Origin: Flavobacterium sp. KACC 22763
GTDB taxonomy: Bacteria > Bacteroidota > Bacteroidia > Flavobacteriales > Flavobacteriaceae
Assembly: GCF_028736155.1 (NCBI RefSeq)
Contig: NZ_CP117879.1
Span: 3,410,001 to 3,474,000 of the forward strand
DNA length: 64,000 nt
Direction of reading: 5' to 3'
Shown here: positions 42,730-52,066 of the stretch, piece after piece
Layout: each line of letters opens with the position of its first letter
How positions within the stretch are numbered: the first letter of the stretch is position 1
Position numbers and translations under genes: made by a program
The notes under the pieces: model-generated
The model's database searches: none
What the model was told of the DNA's origin: nothing
Seen by the model: only the letters and a program-made list of their open reading frames with translations

Positions 42730-43593
42730 TTATTTTCCAGCTTTAAATAAAAACTCTTTTTCTTCCTTTGTCAGACAATCATATCCCGACTGGCTTATTT
42801 TGTCTAAAATCTCATCAATCTGCTGTTGCGTTTTATCTTTCGTAACAATTCTCGATGTCGTTTTTTCTGTAGGTTTTTTGTAATTTTTATGAACTTTTGT
42901 AAATGGGGTCGTAGGAGATTTTCTAAAAAGATTTACAAAGAAATCTAACGTTTTAGAAACAATGATACTTAAATCGGTACCGTTTTGAAGCAATTTAATA
43001 TAAGCAAATCCGAAGAAAGCACCCGCAAGATGTGAAATGTGTCCGCCCATATTCCCTAAACGAAACTGCATTAAATCTAAAATTAGAATAACAGCTGTTA
43101 TATGCCAGAGTTTCACATTTCCGAAGAGAAACAAACGCACATTCATTAAAGGAGAATAAGTCGTCGCGGCCACCAAAATAGCCATAATAGCAGCAGAAGC
43201 TCCAACAATGGAACCGCTGATATTAGAAAAATAAAAACTCAGCGCAAAAGCAACTCCTGCAAAAAGAGCGCTTAAAAGATATAATCCTAAATATTGCTTT
43301 TGAGTAAAATAAGTCAAGAACAAAGTGCTCGCAAAATTAAGCACCATCATATTGAATAACAGATGAAAAAATCCGTCATGAAAAAAAGCATACGTTAAAA
43401 AAGTCCAAGGTTTAAACATAAAAACCTGAGGATCTGACGACAAAGCCAGCCAATTTGGAAATGCAAACTGACCTACTGAAAATTGATAGAAAAAGATAAG
43501 TGATACAATAAAACATGCTATGTTCCAATACATAACTCGCATAGCGATACCACCCAATCTATACTGTAATTTTAAATCGTCTAGAATATTCAT
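42730..43593 (-). CDS. Rhomboid family intramembrane serine protease, longer paralogue
   Basis: A 287-residue membrane protein with six predicted helices. Visible motifs are HLLFNMMVLNFAS, the catalytic serine loop VGASAAIMAILV, and GHISHLAGAFFGF with the catalytic His. Rhomboids cleave transmembrane helices within the bilayer. The soluble C-terminal ~70 residues (Lys/Thr-rich, ending KEEKEFLFKAG) are absent from the adjacent paralogue. Confidence 0.9.
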   Translation of the reverse strand: MNILDDLKLQYRLGGIAMRVMYWNIACFIVSLIFFYQFSVGQFAFPNWLALSSDPQVFMFKPWTFLTYAFFHDGFFHLLFNMMVLNFASTLFLTYFTQKQYLGLYLLSALFAGVAFALSFYFSNISGSIVGASAAIMAILVAATTYSPLMNVRLFLFGNVKLWHITAVILILDLMQFRLGNMGGHISHLAGAFFGFAYIKLLQNGTDLSIIVSKTLDFFVNLFRKSPTTPFTKVHKNYKKPTEKTTSRIVTKDKTQQQIDEILDKISQSGYDCLTKEEKEFLFKAGK

Positions 43594-43635
43594 AAAAATT
43601 CTTCTATTTTAGAATTCGTACTTTAAAGTTAAAAA

Positions 43636-44385
43636 TTAATTCCAACGGTTGTTATTAAACTGATTTTTTTTCCAGTACCACATCATTAAAAAACCAGTAA
43701 TTGCACCTCCAACGTGGGCAAAATGCGCTATACCTGTACCGCCACCTCCAAACAAAGAAGTACCTTTAACACCTAAAAACAAATCCATTAATAAAAGTCC
43801 AGGAACAAAATATTTTGCCTTGATTGGAACTGGAATAAACAAAAGTGCCAATTCTGCATTTGGAAACATAAAAGCAAAAGCCGTAAGCAAACCGTAAATA
43901 GCACCAGAAGCCCCAACGACAGTTCCAATATAAGCACTTGTAAATCCATCAAATTGAGCTGGATTTACTAAAGTCTGCCATCTCGTATCGATTTTTCCTT
44001 GACTTAAAATATTTAAGATGTCAGCTTTATGAAATCCGTTTGCTGTCAAGATATTAATTGTATCCTCAAAAAAGTAATAATTTACCGCTGTATGAAGCAA
44101 TGCCGAACCCAAACCACAAGAGATGTAAAAAAACAAAAACTTTTTACCTCCCCAAAAATGCTCTAAAGCAGATCCAAAAGAAACCAATGCAAACATGTTA
44201 AACGCAATATGCATAATCCCGCCATGCATAAACATATGCGTAATAGGCTGCCATACTCGGAAACTTGGATTTTCTGGAAAGAACATCGCAAAATACTCGT
44301 AAGATATTGGCACCAACTGAGAACCAATAAAAAAAATAATATTAATAATTAGCAGTTGTTTAACTACTGGAGTCATATTCATCAT
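43636..44385 (-). CDS. Rhomboid family intramembrane serine protease, shorter paralogue
   Basis: A 249-residue rhomboid with HIAFNMFALVSFGSALEHFWG, the catalytic serine motif VGASGAIYGLLTAF and the catalytic His in GIAHFAHVGGAITGF. Its ATG overlaps the mutL stop by 4 bp, indicating coupled translation. Two rhomboids in tandem suggest duplication followed by divergence in the C-terminal tail. Confidence 0.92.
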   Translation of the reverse strand: MMNMTPVVKQLLIINIIFFIGSQLVPISYEYFAMFFPENPSFRVWQPITHMFMHGGIMHIAFNMFALVSFGSALEHFWGGKKFLFFYISCGLGSALLHTAVNYYFFEDTINILTANGFHKADILNILSQGKIDTRWQTLVNPAQFDGFTSAYIGTVVGASGAIYGLLTAFAFMFPNAELALLFIPVPIKAKYFVPGLLLMDLFLGVKGTSLFGGGGTGIAHFAHVGGAITGFLMMWYWKKNQFNNNRWN

Positions 44386-46322
44386 ACGGCAAACTTTTTA
44401 TCTATATCTTCAACACGCATCGTGATGAAAGTAGGTTTTTGAAAAGGTGAAATATTTGGATCTTTACAGGCAAACAAACCGTTTACCAAATTATCTTGTT
44501 CTTTTTCGGTTAAATAAGATCCTGTTTTAACCGCTAAACTTTTAGCCATAGACTTGGCAATTGTATCATTCTGACTGTAGCTGTTTGCTGGAATTCCGTC
44601 CTGCAAATCGCTCAATAATTGCTCAATTACTTGCGAAACTTCGCTTTCTGTAATATTTACAGGAATTCCCGAAATTACAACGTGATCTGTTTTACTTTCG
44701 TCAAAAACAAATCCAGTTGTTGCTAGCGAAGGTTTTAACTCTTCGATTAATTCCATTTCAGATGCCGAATAAAACAAGTCTAAAGGAAAAAGCAACTGCT
44801 GGCTCGAAGCTTGATTAACGGTCATATTCAGTAAAAATTGTTCATACAAAATTCGCTGATGTGCACGCTGCTGATCCACAATAATCATTCCTGATTTTAT
44901 TGGCGATACAATGTATTTTTTATGTATTTGATACGTTTTTTGCGTTGCTTGTTCTACTTCTTCATCATCAAACAAAGAAGAAGTTACTTCCTCGTTTTCG
45001 AATGTAAAAGGCGAACTTTCTATGCTTTCAGGATTTTCAACATCTAAACCAACATATAAACTTTCCCAGCTTGCCGTTGGCTCTACTCTTTTAGAATATC
45101 CTGAATACGACGATCCAGAAGATGATGATCCTGATGAAGACGAAAAAGAAGATCCCGAACTATATCCTGACGATCCAGAAGCAGCTTTGCTATAATGCTG
45201 ATTGGTTTTATCATCAGTAAAAGGATTAAAAGTTCCATCAACTTGAATAGTCGGAATTCCAACTTCTACATCTTTATAATGATATGGCGTATCTAAATTG
45301 GCATCTCTATCAAAATCTAAAACTGGAGCGACATTAAACTGTCCTAAACTATGTTTGATAGACGCTCGTAAAATAGCATAAAGAGCTTGCTCATCATCAA
45401 ACTTAATTTCTGTCTTAGTTGGATGAATATTGATATCAATTGTATTTGGCGGAACTTGCAGGTATAAGAAATAACTTGGTTGAGAACCGTCTTTCAACAA
45501 TCCGTCGTATGCAGACATAACGGCATGGTGAAGGAAACTGCTTTTTATAAATCGATCGTTTACAAAAAAGAACTGTTCTCCCCTATTTTTCTTTGCAAAC
45601 TCTGGTTTGCATACAAATCCTTGAACATTGATAATCTCAGTATCTTCGTTTACCGGAACTAATTTTTCATTGGTTTTTCCAGACATGATACCTACAATTC
45701 TCTGGCGGTATCCTGCTGCTGGAAGATTATACATTTCGCTTCCGTTATGATAAAAACTAAAATGAATATTTGGATGCGCCAATGCTACACGCTGAAATTC
45801 ATCCATTACGTGACGAAATTCAACTGTATCTGACTTTAAGAAATTACGGCGAGCAGGGATATTAAAAAATAAGTTTTTAACCGCAAACGAAGTTCCTTTT
45901 GGCAAAACGGCCACTTCTTGCGAAACAAATTTACTTCCTTCGATTACAATATGCGTTCCAAGTTCGTCCTGATCCTGTTTCGTTTTCATTTCCATGTGCG
46001 CAATAGCCGCAATAGAAGCCAAAGCCTCTCCACGGAAACCTTTCGTTCCAAGCGAAAACAAATCTTCAGCCTGACGGATTTTTGAAGTTGCATGGCGGGC
46101 AAAACACAAGCGAGCATCAGTAACAGTCATTCCGACTCCATTATCGATAACTTGCACTAGCGATTTACCAGCATCTTTTATAATTAATTTGATATCAGTT
46201 GCTTTGGCATCGACCGCATTTTCTAACAATTCTTTTACGACTGAAGCTGGTCTTTGAACCACTTCTCCAGCAGCAATTTGGTTAGCAACGTGATCAGGAA
46301 GCAATTGAATAATACTCGACAT
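44382..46322 (-). CDS. mutL: DNA mismatch repair protein MutL
   Basis: The N-terminal GHKL ATPase carries IAAGEVVQRPASVVKELLENAVDA, DNGVGM, and GTKGFRGEALASIAAI (residues 1-330). A Ser-rich flexible linker (about 390-440) joins a C-terminal dimerisation domain. The endonuclease metal motif DQHA(x)2E(x)4E is altered here to DQQRAHQRILYE, and the late CPHGRP motif reads SPFQKP, so nicking activity is probably absent. It recruits downstream repair factors after MutS recognises a mismatch. Confidence 0.95.
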   Translation of the reverse strand: MSSIIQLLPDHVANQIAAGEVVQRPASVVKELLENAVDAKATDIKLIIKDAGKSLVQVIDNGVGMTVTDARLCFARHATSKIRQAEDLFSLGTKGFRGEALASIAAIAHMEMKTKQDQDELGTHIVIEGSKFVSQEVAVLPKGTSFAVKNLFFNIPARRNFLKSDTVEFRHVMDEFQRVALAHPNIHFSFYHNGSEMYNLPAAGYRQRIVGIMSGKTNEKLVPVNEDTEIINVQGFVCKPEFAKKNRGEQFFFVNDRFIKSSFLHHAVMSAYDGLLKDGSQPSYFLYLQVPPNTIDINIHPTKTEIKFDDEQALYAILRASIKHSLGQFNVAPVLDFDRDANLDTPYHYKDVEVGIPTIQVDGTFNPFTDDKTNQHYSKAASGSSGYSSGSSFSSSSGSSSSGSSYSGYSKRVEPTASWESLYVGLDVENPESIESSPFTFENEEVTSSLFDDEEVEQATQKTYQIHKKYIVSPIKSGMIIVDQQRAHQRILYEQFLLNMTVNQASSQQLLFPLDLFYSASEMELIEELKPSLATTGFVFDESKTDHVVISGIPVNITESEVSQVIEQLLSDLQDGIPANSYSQNDTIAKSMAKSLAVKTGSYLTEKEQDNLVNGLFACKDPNISPFQKPTFITMRVEDIDKKFAV

Positions 46323-46429
46323 TAAGCAAAAATAGGTTTAAAAGTTAGATTTGGTTTTTGCAAACCAAGAAGTACAAATTTAATGAATTTTGGTCGGCTT
46401 TTAGAATAAGAATAATCATAAAAAAAACA

Positions 46430-46467
46430 AAAAAACCTATACCGTTATTACACAGTATAGGTTTTAA
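46430..46467 (-). terminator. Terminator of ribH
   Basis: The 11-bp stem AAAACCTATAC/GTATAGGTTTT (46432-46442, 46455-46465) is followed, on the minus strand, by a long T-rich run. It lies just beyond the ribH stop. Confidence 0.85.
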
Positions 46468-46488
46468 TATTTTTAAAACAAACGTGCT

Positions 46489-47061
46489 TTATTCGTTTTC
46501 TATTTTTTTAGGAGAATCTTCAATTTGAAGCGCTCCCGAAGTCAATAATGGCTGATTGAAAGCATGAGACATTGAAGCCTGCTGACGAATGTAAGCCATT
46601 TTGATAGCTGCAATTGCCGCTTCAGTTCCTTTGTTGCCGTGAGCACCGCCGCTTCTGTCAATTGACTGCTGCATATTATTATCTGTTAAAACACAGAAAA
46701 TAACTGGAATATCCGTTTGAACATTCAAGTCTTTAATTCCTTGCGTAACACCTTCACAAACAAAATCAAAATGTTTTGTTTCCCCTTGAATTACACAACC
46801 AATTACGATAACCGCATCAACATTTTGAGTCTGAAGCATTTTTTTTGCTCCATAAATCAACTCAAAACTTCCTGGAACATTCCAACGGATAATTTGCTGA
46901 GCAGGAACATCGCAATCAACTAGAGCGTCAAAAGCACCATTATAAAGTCCTTCTGTTATAGTATCATTCCATTCAGAAACAACAATCCCAAACCGAAAGT
47001 CTTTCGCGTTTGGGATTGTGTTTTTATCGTATTCTGATAGATTTTTATTTTCAGTAGCCAT
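46489..47061 (-). CDS. ribH: 6,7-dimethyl-8-ribityllumazine synthase
   Basis: Condenses 5-amino-6-ribitylaminouracil with dihydroxybutanone phosphate in riboflavin synthesis. Motifs are VVSEWNDTITEGLYNGAFDAL, VPGSFELIYGAKKM, VIGCVIQGETKHFDFV (catalytic His), and FCVLTDNNMQQSIDRSGGAHGNKG. It forms an icosahedral capsid of up to 60 subunits in many bacteria. No FMN riboswitch was seen upstream. The C-terminal ~35 residues extend beyond the usual core. Confidence 0.96.
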   Translation of the reverse strand: MATENKNLSEYDKNTIPNAKDFRFGIVVSEWNDTITEGLYNGAFDALVDCDVPAQQIIRWNVPGSFELIYGAKKMLQTQNVDAVIVIGCVIQGETKHFDFVCEGVTQGIKDLNVQTDIPVIFCVLTDNNMQQSIDRSGGAHGNKGTEAAIAAIKMAYIRQQASMSHAFNQPLLTSGALQIEDSPKKIENE

Positions 47062-47078
47062 CTGTAATATTTTAGATT

Positions 47079-47138
47079 TGTGATTTTAGAATTTAGATTC
47101 TTTACAAATCTACAATCTAAAATCTAAAGTCTAAAATT
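47079..47138. repeat. AATCTAAA-word inverted repeat between ribH and TPR gene
   Basis: Left half ATTTTAGATTTGTGATTTTAGA and right half TACAATCTAAAATCTAAAGT are imperfect inverted copies made of TTTAGATT/AATCTAAA words. Confidence 0.65.
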
Positions 47139-47139
47139 T

Positions 47140-47922
47140 TTATTGCGCTAATCCGATCAAAGCATCAACAGATGCTGCTTCTGGAGCACTGTCGTAATTA
47201 TCTTTAATGTCATTGAAATATTTCAATGCATCTTCTTTTTGTCCTAAAGCTAAAGCTGTTTTTCCAGCTTTTAATAAGAAACGAGGCGTTGTAAAATCAT
47301 TTTTGTTAGACTCAGCAGCTTTTACATAAAAATCTAAAGCTTCTTTTTGCTGATTTTTTTGAGAATAAGCATCTCCTGTAGCTCCTTTTGCTAAAGCGCT
47401 TAAGATTACATCTTCTGATTTGAATTCACCTAAATATTTAATTGCCTCATCAAATTTACCAGTATTTAAGTAAGCGATACCAGCATAGTAGTTTGCTAAG
47501 TTTCCTGCATCTGTTCCAGAATATTCGTCAGCAATTTTAATGAATCCGAATTTACCTTCAGAACCATTTAATGATAATTTGAATAATGAATCGCTAGAAA
47601 CACCATTTACAGCTTTTTCAAAGTTTTGTTGAGCAACAAACATTTCACTTGCAGCCTCTTCTTGTTTAGGAGTTGCAATAAATTTTTGGTAAGCCAAATA
47701 TCCGATAGTTGCAACTGCAATACCAGCAACTAAACCAATAATGATTTTTTGATTTTTAGCCACCCAATCCTCAGTTCTTGAAGCAGTTTCATCTAATTTT
47801 GAGAAAACTCCAGCTGTAGTACTGTCTTTTTCGTCAATAATTACTTGTTGCTCTTCAGTAACCACCTCTTTTACTTCCTTTTCTTTTGGTGTCTTATATC
47901 CTCTTTTATTGTAAGTTGCCAT
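47140..47922 (-). CDS. YfgM-like tetratricopeptide repeat membrane protein
   Basis: The 260-residue protein has a cytosolic Lys/Glu-rich N-terminus, one membrane helix (KIIIGLVAGIAVATIGYLAYQKF, about 82-104), then TPR helices: AGNLANYYAGIAYLNTGKFDEAIKYL, SQKNQQKEALDFYVKAAESN, ALALGQKEDALKYFNDIKD. This is the YfgM/BamD-adjacent topology; relatives interact with the SecYEG translocon or periplasmic chaperones. It lies upstream of ribH on the same strand, across a word-repeat gap. Confidence 0.85.
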   Translation of the reverse strand: MATYNKRGYKTPKEKEVKEVVTEEQQVIIDEKDSTTAGVFSKLDETASRTEDWVAKNQKIIIGLVAGIAVATIGYLAYQKFIATPKQEEAASEMFVAQQNFEKAVNGVSSDSLFKLSLNGSEGKFGFIKIADEYSGTDAGNLANYYAGIAYLNTGKFDEAIKYLGEFKSEDVILSALAKGATGDAYSQKNQQKEALDFYVKAAESNKNDFTTPRFLLKAGKTALALGQKEDALKYFNDIKDNYDSAPEAASVDALIGLAQ

Positions 47923-48289
47923 TTAAAATTTATTTAGTGAACGGCAAAAATAAAATTTTTCTTGAAACTGAGGTAAAAAATTTCAATTTTATCACTATTT
48001 TAAAAGAAATATTTTCCTTATTCGCTTATCCTTTCGCGGAAGCGGTAAAATAAATAAGCTCAAGAAAGCCCTAAAGCCAATTATATCGATAATTTTCGGT
48101 AATTTGCAGCCTCTAATTCAAATCACCTTTTCAAAGCTAAAAAAATGATTTTAGCCACGGATTTCACGGATTCACACAGATTAAAAGCTTTAAACAAAAA
48201 TCTTTTTAATCATTTTAATCTGTGGCAGAAGAAAAAAAGATAAGTTGACACGAATTTCAAACTTTATCTGTTACAGAGTCACGAAAAAA
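47923..48289. other. Divergent gap between TPR gene and recF
   Basis: This 367-bp region separates divergent genes. It holds a CAGATT-family inverted repeat (48154-48226) and no ORF longer than trivial. Promoters for both flanking genes must lie here, but no convincing TAnnTTTG box was found. Confidence 0.5.
48154..48226. repeat. CAGATT-word inverted repeat, copy 1
   Basis: Starts GCCACGGATTTCACGGATTC and closes TTTTAATCTGTGGC. The tandem words CACGGATT and CACAGATT make up the left arm. Related copies lie at 49415-49471 and 50252-50332. Confidence 0.75.
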
Positions 48290-49369
48290 ATGCATTTAAA
48301 CAAAATCTCATTATTCAATTATAAAAACTTTTCCGAAGCAAGTTTTGATTTTGACATTAAAATCAACTGTTTTGTGGGTAAAAATGGCATTGGAAAAACC
48401 AATGTGCTCGATGCTATTTATCATTTGGCTTACGGAAAAAGCTATTTTAATCCGCTTGCTGTCCAAAATATCAAACACGGCGAAGAGTTTTTTGTTATTG
48501 ATGCAGAACTGGAAAAGAACGAAAGAACAGAACAGATTGTCTGCAGCTTAAAAAAAGGACAGAAAAAGGTTTTAAAACGAAATGGAAAACCTTATGACAA
48601 ATTCTCCGATCATATTGGTTTTATTCCTTTAGTTATCATTTCACCAGCCGATAGAGATTTGATTATTGAAGGAAGTGAAACACGCCGTAAATTTATGGAT
48701 AGCGTGATTTCGCAATTAGACTCTACTTATCTGCATCAGCTTATTCAATATCAAAAAGTGATTGTGCAGCGAAATGCTCTTTTGAAGTATTTTGCACTCA
48801 ATCATACTTTTGACAATGATACCTTACCTATATATAATGAGCAATTAAATGAATACGGAAAATCGATCTTTGAAAAGCGAAAAGATTTCTTAGAACAGTT
48901 TATACCTATATTTAATATACACCATCAAGCGATAACAGGATCTGAAGAATCTGTACAACTGGTTTACGAAAGTCATTTATTCGAAAAAGATTTACTGACG
49001 CTTTTACAGGAAAACATTAACAAAGATCGAGCACTGCATTATACAACTGTAGGAATTCATAAAGATGATTTATCTTTTGAAATTGATTCGCATCCGATAA
49101 AAAAATTCGGATCGCAAGGACAGCAGAAATCTTTTCTGATTGCTTTGAAATTGGCTCAATTTGAATTCCTGAAAAAGCAAAGCGGTGTAAAACCTATTCT
49201 TTTGTTTGATGATATTTTTGATAAACTAGACGAAACCCGCGTTGCCAAAATTGTAGAAATGGTAAATAGTGAAACGTTTGGGCAGCTTTTTATTTCGGAC
49301 ACGCATCCAGAAAGAACTGAAGCAATTGTAAAATCAACGCATCAGACTTATAAGATATTTAATTTGTAA
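48290..49369 (+). CDS. recF: DNA replication and repair protein RecF
   Basis: From the ATG at 48290 the product is 359 residues. RecF is an SMC-like ATPase that loads RecA at gapped DNA. Motifs: Walker [19 protein letters not shown], then the signature SQGQQKS and Walker [16 protein letters not shown]. The protein reads [21 protein letters not shown] at its start, typical of RecF. The frame extends 15 codons upstream but without a plausible domain. Confidence 0.95.
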   Translation: MHLNKISLFNYKNFSEASFDFDIKINCFVGKNGIGKTNVLDAIYHLAYGKSYFNPLAVQNIKHGEEFFVIDAELEKNERTEQIVCSLKKGQKKVLKRNGKPYDKFSDHIGFIPLVIISPADRDLIIEGSETRRKFMDSVISQLDSTYLHQLIQYQKVIVQRNALLKYFALNHTFDNDTLPIYNEQLNEYGKSIFEKRKDFLEQFIPIFNIHHQAITGSEESVQLVYESHLFEKDLLTLLQENINKDRALHYTTVGIHKDDLSFEIDSHPIKKFGSQGQQKSFLIALKLAQFEFLKKQSGVKPILLFDDIFDKLDETRVAKIVEMVNSETFGQLFISDTHPERTEAIVKSTHQTYKIFNL

Positions 49370-49376
49370 AGTTTTT

Positions 49377-49517
49377 TTTGCCACTAATTTCACGAATTTA
49401 CGCGAATTATTTTTGCTACAGATTGCAAGGATTAAAATGATTCAATCTGTGTAAATCTTTTAATCTGTGGCTAAATAAGAAAATAAATTAGTGTAAATTC
49501 GTGCAATTAGTGGCAAA
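49377..49517. repeat. CGAATT-family inverted repeat with CAGATT family nested inside
   Basis: The outer arms (TTTGCCACTAATTTCACGAA... and ...AATTAGTGGCAAA) belong to the CGAATT family. Inside is a complete CAGATT-family hairpin (49415-49471: GCTACAGATTGCAAGG ... TTAATCTGTGGC). It fills the recF-DUF2461 gap. Confidence 0.85.
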
Positions 49518-49568
49518 CTAAAAAAAACGAATTAGAAAAAAAGTAACTGCATTCAAAAAACACAGAAT

Positions 49569-50246
49569 ATGTTAGCGAAAGAATCATTGCAATTTTTAGA
49601 CGATTTAAAAAAGAACAATAACAGAGAGTGGTTTCAGGAGAATAAAAAACGATATGAAATCTTTAAAAAAGATTATCATCAATTGGTAAGTGATTTTCTG
49701 GACGCAATGAAACCGCTTGATCCTTCTTTAGAATTATTGGAAGTTAAAAATTGCACTTTTAGAATCAATCGTGATATTCGTTTTTCAAAAGACAAATCCC
49801 CTTACAAAGCGCATTTAGGAATCTGGATGTCTGGCGGAACTAAAGGCTTAAACCGTGCCGGATATTATGTCCATATAGAAAAGGGCGCTAGTTTTATAGC
49901 AGGCGGATTTTATTCTCCTGAATCGGAAGATTTGAAAAAGGTTCGCAAAGAAATTGCTTTTTTCTATGATGATTTGCAGGAAATCTTAAATGATAAAAAC
50001 TTTAAAAAGGAATTTGGAAGTTTAGATTTTAACGAAAATAATTCGCTTAAAAGCATGCCTCGCGGTTACGAAAAAGACCACCCTGCAATTGAGTTCTTAA
50101 AACTGAAAAGTTTCACAGCAACTCAAAAATACGATATCTCCGAAGTTACTCAGAAAGATTTCGTAAAAAAGATAAGCCAAAAACTGATTGCTCTAAAACC
50201 GCTAAACGAATTTATAAATCGCGCTTTAGATACTGAAGAATTTTAG
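49569..50246 (+). CDS. DUF2461 domain-containing protein
   Basis: A 225-residue protein of the DUF2461/TIGR02453 family: LQFLDDLKKNNNREWFQENKKRYE at the start, then FRINRDIRFSKDKSPYKAHLGIWMS and GYYVHIEKGASFIAGGFYSPE. It is common in bacteria and fungi, with no established function. It lies between two inverted-repeat elements. Confidence 0.9.
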   Translation: MLAKESLQFLDDLKKNNNREWFQENKKRYEIFKKDYHQLVSDFLDAMKPLDPSLELLEVKNCTFRINRDIRFSKDKSPYKAHLGIWMSGGTKGLNRAGYYVHIEKGASFIAGGFYSPESEDLKKVRKEIAFFYDDLQEILNDKNFKKEFGSLDFNENNSLKSMPRGYEKDHPAIEFLKLKSFTATQKYDISEVTQKDFVKKISQKLIALKPLNEFINRALDTEEF

Positions 50247-50251
50247 TTTTA

Positions 50252-50332
50252 TTTGCCACAGATTTAACAGATTCTCACAGATTAATTTTTCGCAATTCCA
50301 AAATCCTTTTAATCTTTTTAATCTGTGGCAAA
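50252..50332. repeat. CAGATT-word inverted repeat, copy 3
   Basis: TTTGCCACAGATT and AATCTGTGGCAAA are perfect 13-bp outer arms. The inner left arm repeats AACAGATT and CACAGATTAA. It occupies nearly all of the 100-bp gap between DUF2461 and the GT4 gene. Confidence 0.85.
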
Positions 50333-50346
50333 AAACAAATAATTGA

Positions 50347-51396
50347 ATGAATAGGAAAATACTTTTTCTTGGAGAATCTTATCGTGCCGATGCTATCACT
50401 TGGATGAAAGGCCTGAAAGAATTTGGTGATTTTGAAATTATCACTTGGGAACTTCAAACATCAAACAGCCAAAGATCTAAACGTATTTTAGAGTATTTCT
50501 TCGCTCCTATTTCCATTCGAAAAATAATTAAAAAAGAAAAACCAGATATCGTGATTGCAGAAAGAACTACCAGTTATGGTTTTCTTGCAGCAATATCAGG
50601 TTCTAAAACGATAGCAATCGCACAGCAAGGTCGTACCGATTTATGGCCAGAAGAGTCTAAATTGTATCCTTTTAAAAAATTTATTCAAAAATATGCTTTT
50701 AAGAAAGCGCATTTAATTCATGCTTGGGGGCCTGTAATGGCAATTCACATGAAAGAAGTCAATGTTGACATGAACAAGGTCTTAGTTCTCCCGAAAGGAA
50801 TTGATTTGTCGATTTTTACACCTTCAACTAATAATTCAAATAAAATTGAAGCCATTGTAACACGTTCACTGCAGCCAGAATATCGTCATGATTCTATTTT
50901 AAAAGCTTTCGGAATTTTAACCCAAAAAGGAATTGATTTCTCTTTGACAATTGTTGGCGATGGAAACAGATTGCAATACTTAAAAGATTTAGCAAAAGAA
51001 CTCCAAATTGAAAATAAAGTGATTTTTACAGGAAGAATTCCGAACACGGAACTTCCAAAATTACTGCAGCAATCAAATATTTACATCAGCATGCCAACTA
51101 CTGAAGGTGTCTCCGCATCTTTGTTTGAAGCAATGGCTTGCAATTGTTATCCAATAGTTTCAGACATCCCAGGAAACCAAAGCTGGATTACACATCGAGA
51201 AAACGGTCAATTGATTGAAGTGGATCATATCGAAATGCTAGTCGAAGAATTAATCTGGTCTTTTGAAAATCCCCAATTGCGAAATGAAGCGATTAATCGA
51301 AATAGAAAATTTGTGGAAGAAAATGCGAATTATGATATTAATATGAAGGTTATTTCAAAGAAATATCATGAGTTGTTGAATTCTAGAAATATTTAA
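50347..51396 (+). CDS. Glycosyltransferase family 4 protein
   Basis: The 349-residue GT-B enzyme has an N-terminal acceptor domain (RKILFLGESYRADAITWM) and a C-terminal donor domain with TIVGDGNRLQYLKDLAKEL, KVIFTGRIPNTELPKLLQQSNIYISMPTTEGVSASLFEAMACNCYPIVSDI, the E-x7-E-like nucleotide-sugar site. It likely adds a sugar to a lipid or surface glycan. Donor and acceptor are unknown. Confidence 0.9.
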   Translation: MNRKILFLGESYRADAITWMKGLKEFGDFEIITWELQTSNSQRSKRILEYFFAPISIRKIIKKEKPDIVIAERTTSYGFLAAISGSKTIAIAQQGRTDLWPEESKLYPFKKFIQKYAFKKAHLIHAWGPVMAIHMKEVNVDMNKVLVLPKGIDLSIFTPSTNNSNKIEAIVTRSLQPEYRHDSILKAFGILTQKGIDFSLTIVGDGNRLQYLKDLAKELQIENKVIFTGRIPNTELPKLLQQSNIYISMPTTEGVSASLFEAMACNCYPIVSDIPGNQSWITHRENGQLIEVDHIEMLVEELIWSFENPQLRNEAINRNRKFVEENANYDINMKVISKKYHELLNSRNI

Positions 51397-51463
51397 CCGC
51401 AAAGTTCGCAAGGGTTTACGCTATGAACGCGAAGCTTGCAAACTTTGCATATTTGCGGTTAAA
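51392..51463. repeat. CGCAAAG-family inverted repeat, copy 2
   Basis: TTTAACCGCAAA and TTTGCGGTTAAA are perfect 12-bp outer arms; inner words are TTCGCAAGG and GCGAAGCTTGCAAACTTTGC. The stop codon of the GT4 gene lies in the left arm. Confidence 0.8.
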
Positions 51464-51467
51464 AAAA

Positions 51468-51947
51468 TTATTTGGGATAAACCAAAGAAAGCTTTTCATG
51501 ATCCTTCAAAATCCCATTATTTGCAATCAATCGAATTGTTTCTCCTTCTTTATGAATGTAAAAAAAACCTAAATCTCTAATAATATCTTCTTTATTTAGA
51601 TTTTTTATCCTGCAAGTTAAACCAACAAAATGAACATCTTTTACGATCAATTGTATATGGTCACTATCAACTTGCTTATATGTTCCAGAAGTAAAAACGA
51701 AGCAATCATTAAGACATTTCACTGGCGTATCACAAAAAAAAGTACCATCTGACTTGAATGTTAAACGGTGGCCATAATTGATTTCCTCTACTTTTGTCAA
51801 AGAGAATTCTGCAACATCAGCATATCCAATTATATCTTTTGTTTTCCATTCTCCAACTATATTAGTTTGAGCAAAAGAAGGCATTAACAAAAATGCATTT
51901 AGAATAAGAAAAAACACTAGTCCGTTTTTACTAATTGATTTTGCCAT
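51468..51947 (-). CDS. Hypothetical secreted protein, lipocalin-like pattern
   Basis: A 159-residue protein with a signal peptide (to PSFAQ). The mature start NIVGEWKTKDIIGYADV and later strands (RLTFKSDGTFFCDTP, FTSGTYKQVDSDHIQLIV) resemble the GxW opening and strand pattern of lipocalin-like domains. Four Cys residues may form disulfides. No specific family is recognised. It is convergent with the GT4 gene. Confidence 0.6.
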   Translation of the reverse strand: MAKSISKNGLVFFLILNAFLLMPSFAQTNIVGEWKTKDIIGYADVAEFSLTKVEEINYGHRLTFKSDGTFFCDTPVKCLNDCFVFTSGTYKQVDSDHIQLIVKDVHFVGLTCRIKNLNKEDIIRDLGFFYIHKEGETIRLIANNGILKDHEKLSLVYPK

Positions 51948-52066
51948 AATTACATTATTATTTAATTCAAACTTACAAAAAAACAGACTCTAAAATAGGT
52001 AGTAACATTTTCCACTCCCTATCGACATATTACTTATTACAGTATCTAATTTAATCTATATGAAAT

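Noticed and set aside
46489..47139. FMN riboswitch upstream of ribH
   Set aside because: The upstream gap is a short AATCTAAA-word inverted repeat and shows none of the conserved FMN-aptamer segments.
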